Shown here piece by piece: positions 1 through 7,733 of a DNA stretch of 64,000 bases; the first letter of the stretch is position 1, and each line of letters starts with the position of its first letter. The translations under genes were made by a program, and so were the position numbers. This stretch comes from Verrucomicrobiaceae bacterium UBA2429 (GTDB lineage Bacteria > Verrucomicrobiota > Verrucomicrobiia > Verrucomicrobiales > Verrucomicrobiaceae): assembly GCA_002343505.1 (NCBI GenBank), contig DDQZ01000105.1:49986-113985 (forward strand). The letters run 5' to 3'. Below the pieces are notes generated by a model. It saw only the letters and a program-made list of their open reading frames with translations, ran no database searches and had not been told where the DNA came from.

Positions 1-481
1 AGATGGCTCCGCTGCCGGCCTTCCACGACTTGCCACCATCCAGCGGGAAGCTGTGAAAAAGCTCGTATAGCTTCCAGTTGTCCTTGTCGAGCACGAGCAC
101 ATGGCGGTCGCCCTCGCTCTGCGGTCCGCCTTCGATGTGAGCATTCGGCGGGATCGGATACGGCCCCGGATCGCTCTCGTCCGCATACTCAAAGCTCACC
201 GGCACCTTTGGCTGGTCACCGCTGACGACGTAATACGGAATGCCGCCCGGCTGGCCCTTCCACACGATGCCAAAGTCCTCATGCAGGCCCGTCTCCGCGC
301 CAATGGAGGCGATGATCGCATCGCTGAGCGGATCGACCTCGTCTTTGGAGACATCGCGATTCCATTTGTCATTCGCCGGCATGAGCAAAACGCCGCCGAG
401 ATCGGCATTCGGACCGGTTTTGAGCTGCGGATGCTGGGCGAGGGCCAAGCTGGTCAGTGATAGGCAGAGGAGTACTTTCAT
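1..481 (-). CDS. Secreted protein of unknown function (3' part missing)
   Basis: This reading frame starts with ATG at 481 and runs off the left edge, so only about 160 N-terminal residues are visible. Residues 1-15 form a short signal peptide (MKVLLCLSLTSLALA, then Gln), so the product is probably exported. The mature part carries acidic and aromatic motifs such as PANDKWNRDVS, DPLSDAIIASIG and HVLVLDKDNWKLYELF, and shows no catalytic motif I can name. The last segment resembles a repeat blade (a stored value followed by 'DKDNWKLYE'), but no fold can be assigned from this much sequence. It is followed on the left by unseen DNA and preceded by the split pectate-lyase-like gene on the same strand. 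That the ORF is real is fairly certain; its function is unknown. Confidence 0.7.
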   Translation of the reverse strand, partial: MKVLLCLSLTSLALAQHPQLKTGPNADLGGVLLMPANDKWNRDVSKDEVDPLSDAIIASIGAETGLHEDFGIVWKGQPGGIPYYVVSGDQPKVPVSFEYADESDPGPYPIPPNAHIEGGPQSEGDRHVLVLDKDNWKLYELFHSFPLDGGKSWKAGSGAI

Positions 482-542
482 GAATGGACCTTCAAACGAC
501 AAAAGTCCGATCAGCTCTCTCAGTAAACCGCTGAGTGTTGGT

Positions 543-1340
543 TCACCGGCTGAGATACACCCATGGACGCTCTTTGAGATCACGCGTCTCGCCTTTTTGC
601 GTTTCGCGGGTCCAGATGACGATGGGGCGCTGGGAGTAGTTGCGGTCGTTGATGCCAGACAGTGTCAGCGTGCTGTCGTGGCAGATGAAGGCGGGCAGAT
701 CAGGCTCCCAACCGCGGTTCGCGTAGATGAAGACACCGCTCACATCCGTGATACCGCCGCCCACTGTCTCGATGATCGTGCCGATTTTCTCCGTCTTCAT
801 GCCGAGGATCCACAGCCTGCCGCCGTTGTTTCGGCACATGACGCCGTCGTGCTCGGTGTTGAGCTGGCGACACCAGGCGCTCTGGCCTTTTGCGTTCAGA
901 TTCAGCCTGCCGCAGTAGTCATCGAGAAAAATGTCGCCGCTGCCGTTGCCTTCGACGGTGAAGCCGATCACGCTGCTCACGATGAGCGTGCGCTTCGATT
1001 CATGCTGGATTTCGACGCCGTGTCCGCCGCTGCGGTTGTTCATGCGCTCGATGATGACGACGGCAGCATCGTTTTGACCGTCCGCCAGCTTCCACACGGC
1101 TTTTCCTTCGCTGCGGAATTTTCCTTCGAGGCCGATGATGCGCCTCACAGGGCCGCGAATGACCACTTCACCGTCAAAGAAGAATTCTTTGCCTGCTGGC
1201 AGGTAAATCGTCTCCGCGCCGGAATCGATGGCGAGCTGCAAAGCCTCGCTCGCATCTGTTTTGCCGTCTGGATCAGCTCCAAAGGCTTCGATGTTCGCCC
1301 ACTTGCCTTCCCACGGCACTTCGGGCGTTTCTTTGACCGG
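543..1340 (-). CDS. C-terminal half of pectate-lyase-like protein, downstream of in-frame TAG
   Basis: About 265 codons, open from just after the TAG at 1343-1341 to a TGA at 545-543, in the same frame as the upstream gene. The fragment opens with a second copy of the family's entry motif (NIEAFGADPDGKTDASEALQ, then IYLPAGKEFFF), which is typical of the pectate_lyase_3 / GH28-related right-handed beta-helix fold. It has no signal peptide of its own. The only early start is a GTG at 1319 without a convincing ribosome binding site. The simplest reading is that it was once, or still is by read-through, the second half of one secreted ~604-residue protein. If translated alone it would stay in the cytoplasm and probably be useless. 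Substrate unknown. Confidence 0.6.
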   Translation of the reverse strand, partial: PVKETPEVPWEGKWANIEAFGADPDGKTDASEALQLAIDSGAETIYLPAGKEFFFDGEVVIRGPVRRIIGLEGKFRSEGKAVWKLADGQNDAAVVIIERMNNRSGGHGVEIQHESKRTLIVSSVIGFTVEGNGSGDIFLDDYCGRLNLNAKGQSAWCRQLNTEHDGVMCRNNGGRLWILGMKTEKIGTIIETVGGGITDVSGVFIYANRGWEPDLPAFICHDSTLTLSGINDRNYSQRPIVIWTRETQKGETRDLKERPWVYLSR

Positions 1341-2357
1341 CTAGTGAGTGACCTTGCCAGCCTCCGCAAAGGTTTTCTCGCCTTCAAACCGAAACGGCGC
1401 GGCCACGTTCGCATGCGAGGTGTCTTCCGCGATGCGGCCTGCATCCTTCACATCGCCCTTGTCGCGACCTTTGTCGGCGTGATCGACCGAAGTGGCATGT
1501 CCGGTGATCTCGACATCGCGCAGATACATCTGGCGTTGGTTCAGCAAACCGGGCGCGTCGATGCCGGTGCCGGTGATTTTGGAGTCCACGAGCGTCACCG
1601 TGCCCATCGAGTCCTTTTCGTTGTAGAGCGTCGTCACGGCGTTCTCGCTGGTCAGGCCGCGCACGAATATCATCTGGTGGTAGTTGTGCCAGCCAAGCTT
1701 GCGCTGACCTCGCAGCGTGATGTGCTCCAGCGTGTTCGAGTTCACCGGCCACTTGGTCACGATGCCGGTTTCAAAGCCCTCCACGGTGAGGTTTCGCACC
1801 AGCAGCGGCCCGATCTCATCCGTGAAGCCCATGTCGATCCCGATGAGGCCGCTGTCCTTCGCCGCACGCAGCGTCACGTTGCGAATCGTGCCCTGGTTGC
1901 TCGCGTTGAACTGCATGCCAATGGCCTGCGGATTGCCCGCGCCGATCTCGATCGTCAAATCGCGCACCGCATTGCGAAACCGCTGCGCGGGCTTCACGCC
2001 CGTCCACAGCACCGCCTTCGGTTGGTCGCCAAAAGCTGGCGTGGAGGGCGGCACGACGATTTTCGTCAACGCCATGCCCGCGCCTTGCAAAATCGTCCGC
2101 TTCTCACCATTCCCGCCCTCGCCCTTCGGCCAGTGGAGCGTGTCCGTGACGATCCATATGCCCGCCGGCAGATACACGATGCGATTTCCATTCGGAAACG
2201 CATCCAACGCCTTCTGGATGGATGCCGTGTCATCCACGTCATCATTCGCCTTCGCTCCAAACTCCCGCACATCGAGCACACCGCCGTCTTTGGGGAAGAT
2301 GATCGGCGTTTGCGCCGCGAGGCTGCTGATCGCAAGAAGGAGGAGGAAGGTTTTCAT
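1341..2357 (-). CDS. Secreted pectate-lyase-like (beta-helix) protein, N-terminal half, ends at TAG
   Basis: The product is 338 residues from the ATG at 2357, chosen because it opens a clean signal peptide (MKTFLLLLAISSLAAQ); the frame stays open further upstream but lacks such a peptide. Residues 27-45 (VLDVREFGAKANDDVDDT) followed by VYLPAGIWIVTDTL are the entry motif of the pectate_lyase_3 / glycosyl-hydrolase-28-related family of right-handed beta-helix proteins acting on polysaccharides outside the cytoplasm. The rest shows beta-helix-like alternation (IRNVTLRAAKDSGL, LVRNLTVEGFE). Translation stops at TAG 1343-1341, but the same frame continues for another ~265 codons with a second domain of the same kind. 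The reaction and substrate cannot be told from sequence. It lies in a same-strand group with two secreted esterases, which fits polysaccharide breakdown. Confidence 0.75.
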   Translation of the reverse strand: MKTFLLLLAISSLAAQTPIIFPKDGGVLDVREFGAKANDDVDDTASIQKALDAFPNGNRIVYLPAGIWIVTDTLHWPKGEGGNGEKRTILQGAGMALTKIVVPPSTPAFGDQPKAVLWTGVKPAQRFRNAVRDLTIEIGAGNPQAIGMQFNASNQGTIRNVTLRAAKDSGLIGIDMGFTDEIGPLLVRNLTVEGFETGIVTKWPVNSNTLEHITLRGQRKLGWHNYHQMIFVRGLTSENAVTTLYNEKDSMGTVTLVDSKITGTGIDAPGLLNQRQMYLRDVEITGHATSVDHADKGRDKGDVKDAGRIAEDTSHANVAAPFRFEGEKTFAEAGKVTH

Positions 2358-2415
2358 GCGCGGGTCTTTGAAACGTGCGGATGACAGGAAGATGACAAGC
2401 GGGCGGCCGTTTTCA

Positions 2416-3324
2416 TCAGCGGATCGTCGGCGAGACAGCCGCGAGCGCGGCACGATAAAACTGCCACTGCTCATTGCCCATGCCGCGAAGAAGCGGAAGG
2501 GTTTCATGACCGACGCCGGGCACCCCGATAAAGGTGTGGTCAATGTTCAGCCTCTTCAGATGGCTGGAGAATTCACGGTTCAGCGCCGCGGTGAAGTCAC
2601 GCGATCCCGCGGCCACTCGCATGAACACTTTTCCGCGCACGGCGGCGGCCTGTTTCTCCGCGAGAGTCACCGGACTTTGGACACGAAAGTAGTCGAGATC
2701 GCCGCCGAAGGTCATGCGCAGTATGTTCTCCCGCTCCGCAGGATTCGCCCTCGTGCGCGGGCCTTGGAAGTCGAGGTCGAGAGGCCCGCCCGCGAGGCAG
2801 GACGCGGCTCCAAAGACCTCGGGGAACTTCAGCCCAAGCCGAGCCGCGCCGTAGCCTCCCATGCTGAAGCCTTCGACGATTCGGCCTTCACGTTTCGCGA
2901 AGGTGCGGAAGGTCGCGTCGATATGCGGCACGAGTTCCTTCACGACGAGCGTCTCCATCGGAACCGCGCCATCCTTGGAGTCACACCACATGCTCGTGGC
3001 CAGTCCATTTGGAAACACGACGACGACCGGCGGCATTTTGCCTTCACGAATCGCCGCATCAAACCAGGCGGACACCGGCGCAATGCCCGCGAGGCCTCCG
3101 CCCGTGCCATGCAGCCAGTAGAGCACGGGAAAGCGCCGCTCTTTCTCCAATTCGTAAACCTCCGGCGTGTAAGCGTGAAAGCTCACCTTCGATTGAAGCG
3201 CGCTGCTCTCGAACGTGTGATGCGCCACATGCGGTGCCCGCACCGCAGGGGTCACCCACGACGGGCCCTGAGCCCCGGCGATAGACACGAACAATGCAAA
3301 GAAGAGCAGGAGGATGAGCTTCAT
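2416..3324 (-). CDS. Secreted esterase, esterase-D/CE1-like alpha/beta hydrolase
   Basis: 302 residues with a signal peptide (MKLILLLFFALFVSIAGAQ) from the ATG at 3324. It matches the putative-esterase family (PF00756; esterase D, feruloyl and acetyl-xylan esterases). The oxyanion segment is WLHGTGGG (71-77), the nucleophile elbow is GFSMGGYG with Ser154, and the likely acid and histidine are Asp243 (GSRDF) and His273 (GVGHE). All three catalytic residues are therefore present. It probably removes ester-linked acyl or feruloyl groups from plant or algal polysaccharides in the periplasm; the substrate is inferred from family only. The start overlaps the stop of the upstream esterase by four bases (ATGA), indicating a translationally coupled pair. 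Confidence 0.85.
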   Translation of the reverse strand: MKLILLLFFALFVSIAGAQGPSWVTPAVRAPHVAHHTFESSALQSKVSFHAYTPEVYELEKERRFPVLYWLHGTGGGLAGIAPVSAWFDAAIREGKMPPVVVVFPNGLATSMWCDSKDGAVPMETLVVKELVPHIDATFRTFAKREGRIVEGFSMGGYGAARLGLKFPEVFGAASCLAGGPLDLDFQGPRTRANPAERENILRMTFGGDLDYFRVQSPVTLAEKQAAAVRGKVFMRVAAGSRDFTAALNREFSSHLKRLNIDHTFIGVPGVGHETLPLLRGMGNEQWQFYRAALAAVSPTIR

Positions 3325-4298
3325 GGTTTCGAGGTTCCTTTCGCGGCAGTGGCGGGCTTTAGCGGGTGCTTTTGGAAAAAATCCCACATCAAGTGATTGG
3401 CCGAGATGTCCATGGTGGATGGGCCTAGCATCTCAACTATGGGTTTCATGCCGGGCCAGGTGTGACCGCCGCCTTCGATCTCGATGAGCACGACCTCGCT
3501 GCCGTCGCGGCCACCGCTCCAGGTCTTGCGGGTGCATTTCATGCCGTCAGCGGCCTTGTCGGGCAGTGGGACGACTTCAGGCGTTGCATTACAGCCGTTG
3601 TTTTTCACCCAGGTTTGGATCGTGTGCTCGACGGAACGGAAGTCCGTCACGCCCTTGCTTCGTCCGAACGATCCTTTGCCGTAGCCGCCTTGGAATGGCG
3701 CGAAGGCGTCCGCGGTGCCGTGGAAATGCATCACCGGCACGGCGCGCTTCGCGTTCACCGCGTCAATCATGAGCGGACCGCCGACCGGCGCGATGGCGGC
3801 GATGCGGTCGCTCAACTCGGAGGCGACGTAATGCGACACGATGCCGCCATTCGAGAGGCCCGTGGCATAGACACGGTTCGCATCGACCTTCACCACCGTG
3901 GCGAGATCATCGAGCAGCGCCGCCGTGAAGGCGACATCGTCTATCTTGTTCTCCATCGCATAGCCGCAGCACCCGCCACCGTTGAAGGTGAGCAACTGGT
4001 TCTCCAATCGTCCGGTGCCAAACGGATACACCACGATGAAACCGGCCTCCTCCGACTTCACATTCATCCCGCTGAGCCGCACCATGCTCGCGGGATTGCC
4101 ACCACCACCGTGAAACGCGATCACCACCGGCATCGCCTTCGATGATTCATACCTGCCCGGCACATGCACCTGGTAGCGGCGCTGCAAATCGCCGACCTTC
4201 ACCGTGCGCGTGTGATCTCCGGCGGCGAGCGGCTCCGCCATCGCGGTGGGTTCGATGCTCAAGAAGCAAGCGGCCAGCAAGGTCAACGTCCGCGGCAT
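3321..4298 (-). CDS. Secreted polyhydroxybutyrate-depolymerase-like / feruloyl esterase (LpqC type)
   Basis: 325 residues. The ATG at 4298 is preferred because it begins a signal peptide (MPRTLTLLAACFLSIEPTAMA); the frame extends upstream to 4448 without one. The alpha/beta-hydrolase landmarks of the LpqC/PHB-depolymerase esterase family are all visible: FHGGGG (62-67), the cysteine-rich GGGCCGYA (107-114), the nucleophile elbow GLSNGG with Ser149, Asp197 in HGTADAF, and His279 in GGGHTWPG. Family members cleave short polyesters or feruloylated xylan side chains, and the substrate here is open. The gene is divergent from the 4457 gene across a ~160 bp gap that must hold both promoters, and its stop overlaps the start of the next esterase. 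Confidence 0.85.
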   Translation of the reverse strand: MPRTLTLLAACFLSIEPTAMAEPLAAGDHTRTVKVGDLQRRYQVHVPGRYESSKAMPVVIAFHGGGGNPASMVRLSGMNVKSEEAGFIVVYPFGTGRLENQLLTFNGGGCCGYAMENKIDDVAFTAALLDDLATVVKVDANRVYATGLSNGGIVSHYVASELSDRIAAIAPVGGPLMIDAVNAKRAVPVMHFHGTADAFAPFQGGYGKGSFGRSKGVTDFRSVEHTIQTWVKNNGCNATPEVVPLPDKAADGMKCTRKTWSGGRDGSEVVLIEIEGGGHTWPGMKPIVEMLGPSTMDISANHLMWDFFQKHPLKPATAAKGTSKP

Positions 4299-4456
4299 TC
4301 GACGGTGGTTTGTGTTGAGGGCGTGTGTTTTGGGAAAGGGCGTTTTCACGTCCCGCAAGAACACGCCGCCGCAGGTTCGGTTGCGCGAAGCTATGTGACA
4401 AAAAAATGTTTGGTTACGGTTGTCATACACGAAGCGTTTGTTGGACACAGATCGTC

Positions 4457-5839
4457 ATGCATCTTCTCCGCTCCATTTTGCTGATAATCCTGGTTTCCAC
4501 GACCGTCCACGCGCTCGCGCCCGATGAATCGGAGGCTCGTTTGCGCATGGCGCGGCAGATCGCGCGGGAGAAGAATGATCGGGAGCTGGTGCAGCGGGTG
4601 GAGAAACTGGCGCGTAAGTTCAATGCGGGGCTTCCGGCGGAGTCGGAGCAGCAATTGCGCGAGGCGGAGAAGGCGGTGGGGATTGATCCGGGTGGCTGGT
4701 CGATGGCCGGGCAGCCGTTGTTTCATCCCACGGCGGAGATGGAGGCCGCGTTGAAGGCCGAGGGGCCGAAACTGGCCGCCGCGATGGCTTCCGGCGATGC
4801 GAAGGCGGTGCGCGAGATCACGCGGGCGATGGAAGGCATCCTTGGTGATCAAGCAGGTGTGCCGGATGGCCGCCGCATGGGGCAGAAGCCTTCTGAATTG
4901 AAACTGAGCCGCGCGGAGGTGGTGAAGCTCCTCCTCGCCGCGCTGGAGACGGAGGGCCGCGCGATGCGCACCTTGATGAAGGGCGAGCTTTTGCCGGATC
5001 AAATGGTCCGCGTGTATGCCTACATGCTCGACGCATGCGTGACGATGCATCCGCATGTGGCGCAACATGTGCCGGAACGTGTCGCGGATGTCGAAAAGCT
5101 GCTGCGAGGCACGGCGAGTGTGCTTTTGAGGCTTCAGCAGCCGCAGGGCCATTTTCCGTTTCCGGACCTGCGAGGCAAGAACATCCGTTTTGGCGACATG
5201 ACGACCAAACACCTCCAAAACGGCACCATCGAGATCCAAGACGGCTGGATCATCACGCCTGATCCCGATGGTGGTTCGCAATTCGACACGGGTGTGTGCG
5301 GCGTGGCCTTGTTGCGGGCAGGTGAGTTTTTGAAGGAGGAAGGCTATCTCGCTGCGGGTCGTCGTGCCGCAGAATGGGCGGCGAAGCAGAAATGCTGCGC
5401 GAACTTCAACTACAATGCCTTCTCCGTGTCACTGCTGGCTCGTGCAGGCATGAAGGAGGCCGCGTTGGAGAAGTTTCGTGTCGGTGTCGCGCCTGGTCAG
5501 GCGAAGAACGGTCGCTGGCTCGATGCGCACAACGCGCGCACGGTTTACCATGTGATCATTCTGCGTGCGCTGGCCGATCTCGGCCGCTCAGCGGAGGTCG
5601 ATGCGGTCGCGCTGCCGGCGATTCACGCCTTGCTTGATGAATTCGATGCCATGGGCATCACGGTGGAGGCCTTGCCGGAGCTTCATGCGCTCGCCAAACA
5701 GCATCCTGATGAGGCGCGGCTGCAAAAAGCCGTTCGCGACATGGCTTCGACGATCGTCAACAAATGCACTGACGGCACCCGCGTGAAGCTGGGCGCTCAA
5801 CCGCATCAACTCGCCGCCGTGGTCGAGGTGGTGGAGTGA
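4457..5839 (+). CDS. Secreted helical-repeat protein of unknown function
   Basis: 460 residues from ATG 4457, which starts a signal peptide (MHLLRSILLIILVSTTVHALA). An acidic helical region follows (residues 20-190). The C-terminal half has glycine/alanine-rich helices with GVCGVALLRAGEFLKEEGYL, AGRRAAEWAAKQ, NYNAFSVSLLARAG and TVYHVIILRALADLG. This pattern resembles the helical pairs of alpha/alpha-toroid proteins (pectate lyase PL10 or terpenoid-cyclase-like folds), but no catalytic signature is clear. It stands alone on the plus strand, divergent from the esterases and convergent with the DUF1552 gene only 20 bp away. Exported location is well supported; function is unknown. Confidence 0.7.
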   Translation: MHLLRSILLIILVSTTVHALAPDESEARLRMARQIAREKNDRELVQRVEKLARKFNAGLPAESEQQLREAEKAVGIDPGGWSMAGQPLFHPTAEMEAALKAEGPKLAAAMASGDAKAVREITRAMEGILGDQAGVPDGRRMGQKPSELKLSRAEVVKLLLAALETEGRAMRTLMKGELLPDQMVRVYAYMLDACVTMHPHVAQHVPERVADVEKLLRGTASVLLRLQQPQGHFPFPDLRGKNIRFGDMTTKHLQNGTIEIQDGWIITPDPDGGSQFDTGVCGVALLRAGEFLKEEGYLAAGRRAAEWAAKQKCCANFNYNAFSVSLLARAGMKEAALEKFRVGVAPGQAKNGRWLDAHNARTVYHVIILRALADLGRSAEVDAVALPAIHALLDEFDAMGITVEALPELHALAKQHPDEARLQKAVRDMASTIVNKCTDGTRVKLGAQPHQLAAVVEVVE

Positions 5840-5859
5840 GGAAGAGCATTTGAGCTTTC

Positions 5860-7128
5860 TTACACCTGTTTCATCTCCACGCCGGTGAGCGTTCCCGTGC
5901 TGGTGCCGAACTTGTCGGTCTCGATGCCCATGCGCTGGAGCATGTTGACGAAGAGATTGCAGAGCGGCGGCGGATTGTCGGGATCGAAGGCGAGATGCTG
6001 GCCGTGATTGAAACCACCGCCGGCGAGCAGCACGGGCAGATTCTTGGTCGAATGGCTGCTGCCATCGCCGAGGTTGCTGCCGAGGAAGACCGTGGTGTGA
6101 TCGAGCAGGTTGGAGTCGGCCTCCTTGGATTGTTGGAGTTTCGAGAGGAGATCGCGCACGGTTTTCATCGTCTCCTGCTCGACGATTTGAAGCTGCGAGA
6201 GCTTGCTGGGATCCTTGCCGTGATGCGAGAGGTCGTGATGGCCGAGAGACACGCCCTCAATCGGCGGCACCTGCGTGTTGCCTGCGAGCATGATGGTGAT
6301 GAGGCGTGTGGAGTCGGTTTGCAGCGCGAGATGACTGAGATCAAAGAGCAGGCGTGTGCGACCGATGAGATCGGCGGCATTCTGAATGTCCTGCGGCGGC
6401 TTGACGTCGATCTTTGGCTTTGGTTTCCGGGCCCAGCTCTCGTCGTTGACCATGCGCTGCTCCAGTTCGCGCACGCTGGTGAGGTATTCGTCGAGCTTGT
6501 CACGATCCTCGCTGCCGAGGCCGGAGAGCAGCGATTTCGCCTGCGAGCGCACATCATCGAGAATGCTGCGGCCATCCTCCAGCTGGCGCATTTGCTGCGC
6601 CACCTCGGCGGCCTCGCCTTCGAGGAAAAGCCGGGCGAAGACCTTCGAGGGCGAGTTGTCCGCCGGGATCAAGGCGCCGGTGCGTGTCCATGACAGGCCG
6701 CCGGAACCTTCACCCGACAGCACGAGGCTGGGGAAGCGGGTTGCGGCGCCGAGGTGCTCGGCGGCGAACTGGTCGAGTGAAACGGCATTGCGAAAGCCCG
6801 GCCTGCCCGCGCCAGGAGCGCCGGTCAAAAAGCTGGCCGAGGCCTGATGTGCAAAGCTGGAGCCCATGCCTGCGTGCTGCAGGCCGGAGATGACTGTGAA
6901 GTCATCGCGGTGATCCTTGAGGATGTCGAGATAGGTCGAGAGCGCGTAGTCTTTGCCCGCCTGCTTGGGAAAGAAGTGCTCCGGATAAAAGCCCAGCGGC
7001 GCGCAGATGCAGATCATGCGCCGCGGTGTCGGCGAAGCGCTCGCGGCATGACCGACGGAAAGCTTGTCCAGCCACGGGAGAGCCAGCGAGATGCCCGTGG
7101 TGCGGAGGAAATGGCGGCGGGTGTTCAT
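5860..7128 (-). CDS. DUF1552 family Tat-exported protein
   Basis: 422 residues from the ATG at 7128. The N terminus MNTRRHFLRTTGISLALPWL is a twin-arginine signal, so the protein is probably exported folded. Body motifs (CICAPLGFYPEHFFP, DRDKLDEYLTSVRELEQRM, GHHDLSHHGKDPSKLSQLQ, FLGSNLGDGSSHSTKNLPVLLAGGG) are those of DUF1552, a family common in Planctomycetes and Verrucomicrobia. Its members have an alkaline-phosphatase/sulfatase-like look, but the substrate is not known to me. In these phyla DUF1552 genes are commonly found next to DUF1592-type cytochrome proteins, and such a gene lies just upstream at 7734-10106, separated only by a small ORF. They probably work together in the periplasm. 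Confidence 0.85.
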   Translation of the reverse strand: MNTRRHFLRTTGISLALPWLDKLSVGHAASASPTPRRMICICAPLGFYPEHFFPKQAGKDYALSTYLDILKDHRDDFTVISGLQHAGMGSSFAHQASASFLTGAPGAGRPGFRNAVSLDQFAAEHLGAATRFPSLVLSGEGSGGLSWTRTGALIPADNSPSKVFARLFLEGEAAEVAQQMRQLEDGRSILDDVRSQAKSLLSGLGSEDRDKLDEYLTSVRELEQRMVNDESWARKPKPKIDVKPPQDIQNAADLIGRTRLLFDLSHLALQTDSTRLITIMLAGNTQVPPIEGVSLGHHDLSHHGKDPSKLSQLQIVEQETMKTVRDLLSKLQQSKEADSNLLDHTTVFLGSNLGDGSSHSTKNLPVLLAGGGFNHGQHLAFDPDNPPPLCNLFVNMLQRMGIETDKFGTSTGTLTGVEMKQV

Positions 7129-7194
7129 GAGACAGGGAGACAATCAGACAATGAGACAATGAGACTGGGAGAAGAGGAGATATGGAGAGCTGGT

Positions 7195-7722
7195 TTATTG
7201 AGCTGGCGTGAAGAAGACTTTGCTCCGGTCATGCATGTTAAACTGACGGACGATCTCAGCTAACCAAGCTTCGTTCTCATTCGATGACTTTAGAGTGACA
7301 GGAGTTTGACGCAGTTTGTCTGGAAGGCAGCGCCTCAGGCATTCCAGGGAAGCCCGAACGATCTCTTCACGCGGATGGTCGAATCGCTCCGGGATTGCAA
7401 ACGCGGTGGCATCCAAAGTTAACTCGGAGGTCAGATCCATATCTCCACAGCTAAACCGGACTCCACAAACTGAGGCGAGGTTCAGATTTTCTATCGCTTC
7501 TTTTGGGTTGTTGGTCGGCGGGACGTTGGCAGCAGAAATCAAACCAATGGAAGTGGGCTGACCGTTGTGTGAATACCAGTCATGACAAGTGACCTGAGAA
7601 ATGACAATCGAACCCGCACCGAGTCCATCCAGCGGCTGATAAGTCTTAGTTAGCGCAGACTCACCTGCCAATAGGGGACAAGTCAATGCGTAGAAGACTG
7701 GGATAAGGATGACATGTTTCAT
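7195..7722 (-). CDS. Small secreted protein of unknown function
   Basis: 175 residues from ATG 7722, with a signal peptide (MKHVILIPVFYALTCPLLAG). An alternative GTG at 7737 overlaps the stop of the upstream gene and would add five residues before the signal; I prefer the ATG. The mature part has a HEAT-like tail (DHPREEIVRASLECLRRCL) and four cysteines (in VTCHDWY, SVCGVRFSCGDMD and LECLRRCL). It lies between the DUF1592-type and DUF1552 genes on the same strand and is lower in GC than its neighbours, which may mean it is a later insertion into that pair. No function can be assigned. Confidence 0.65.
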   Translation of the reverse strand: MKHVILIPVFYALTCPLLAGESALTKTYQPLDGLGAGSIVISQVTCHDWYSHNGQPTSIGLISAANVPPTNNPKEAIENLNLASVCGVRFSCGDMDLTSELTLDATAFAIPERFDHPREEIVRASLECLRRCLPDKLRQTPVTLKSSNENEAWLAEIVRQFNMHDRSKVFFTPAQ

Positions 7723-7733
7723 GTTTGTAGAAG

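Noticed and set aside
240..2384. 714-codon plus-strand frame
   Set aside because: It lies antisense to the pectate-lyase-like gene and shows no domain. It does not explain the two halves as well as the minus-strand reading does.
5840..5870. Possible hairpin between convergent genes
   Set aside because: The stem has mismatches and G-T pairs and lacks a T-run; not strong enough to call a terminator.
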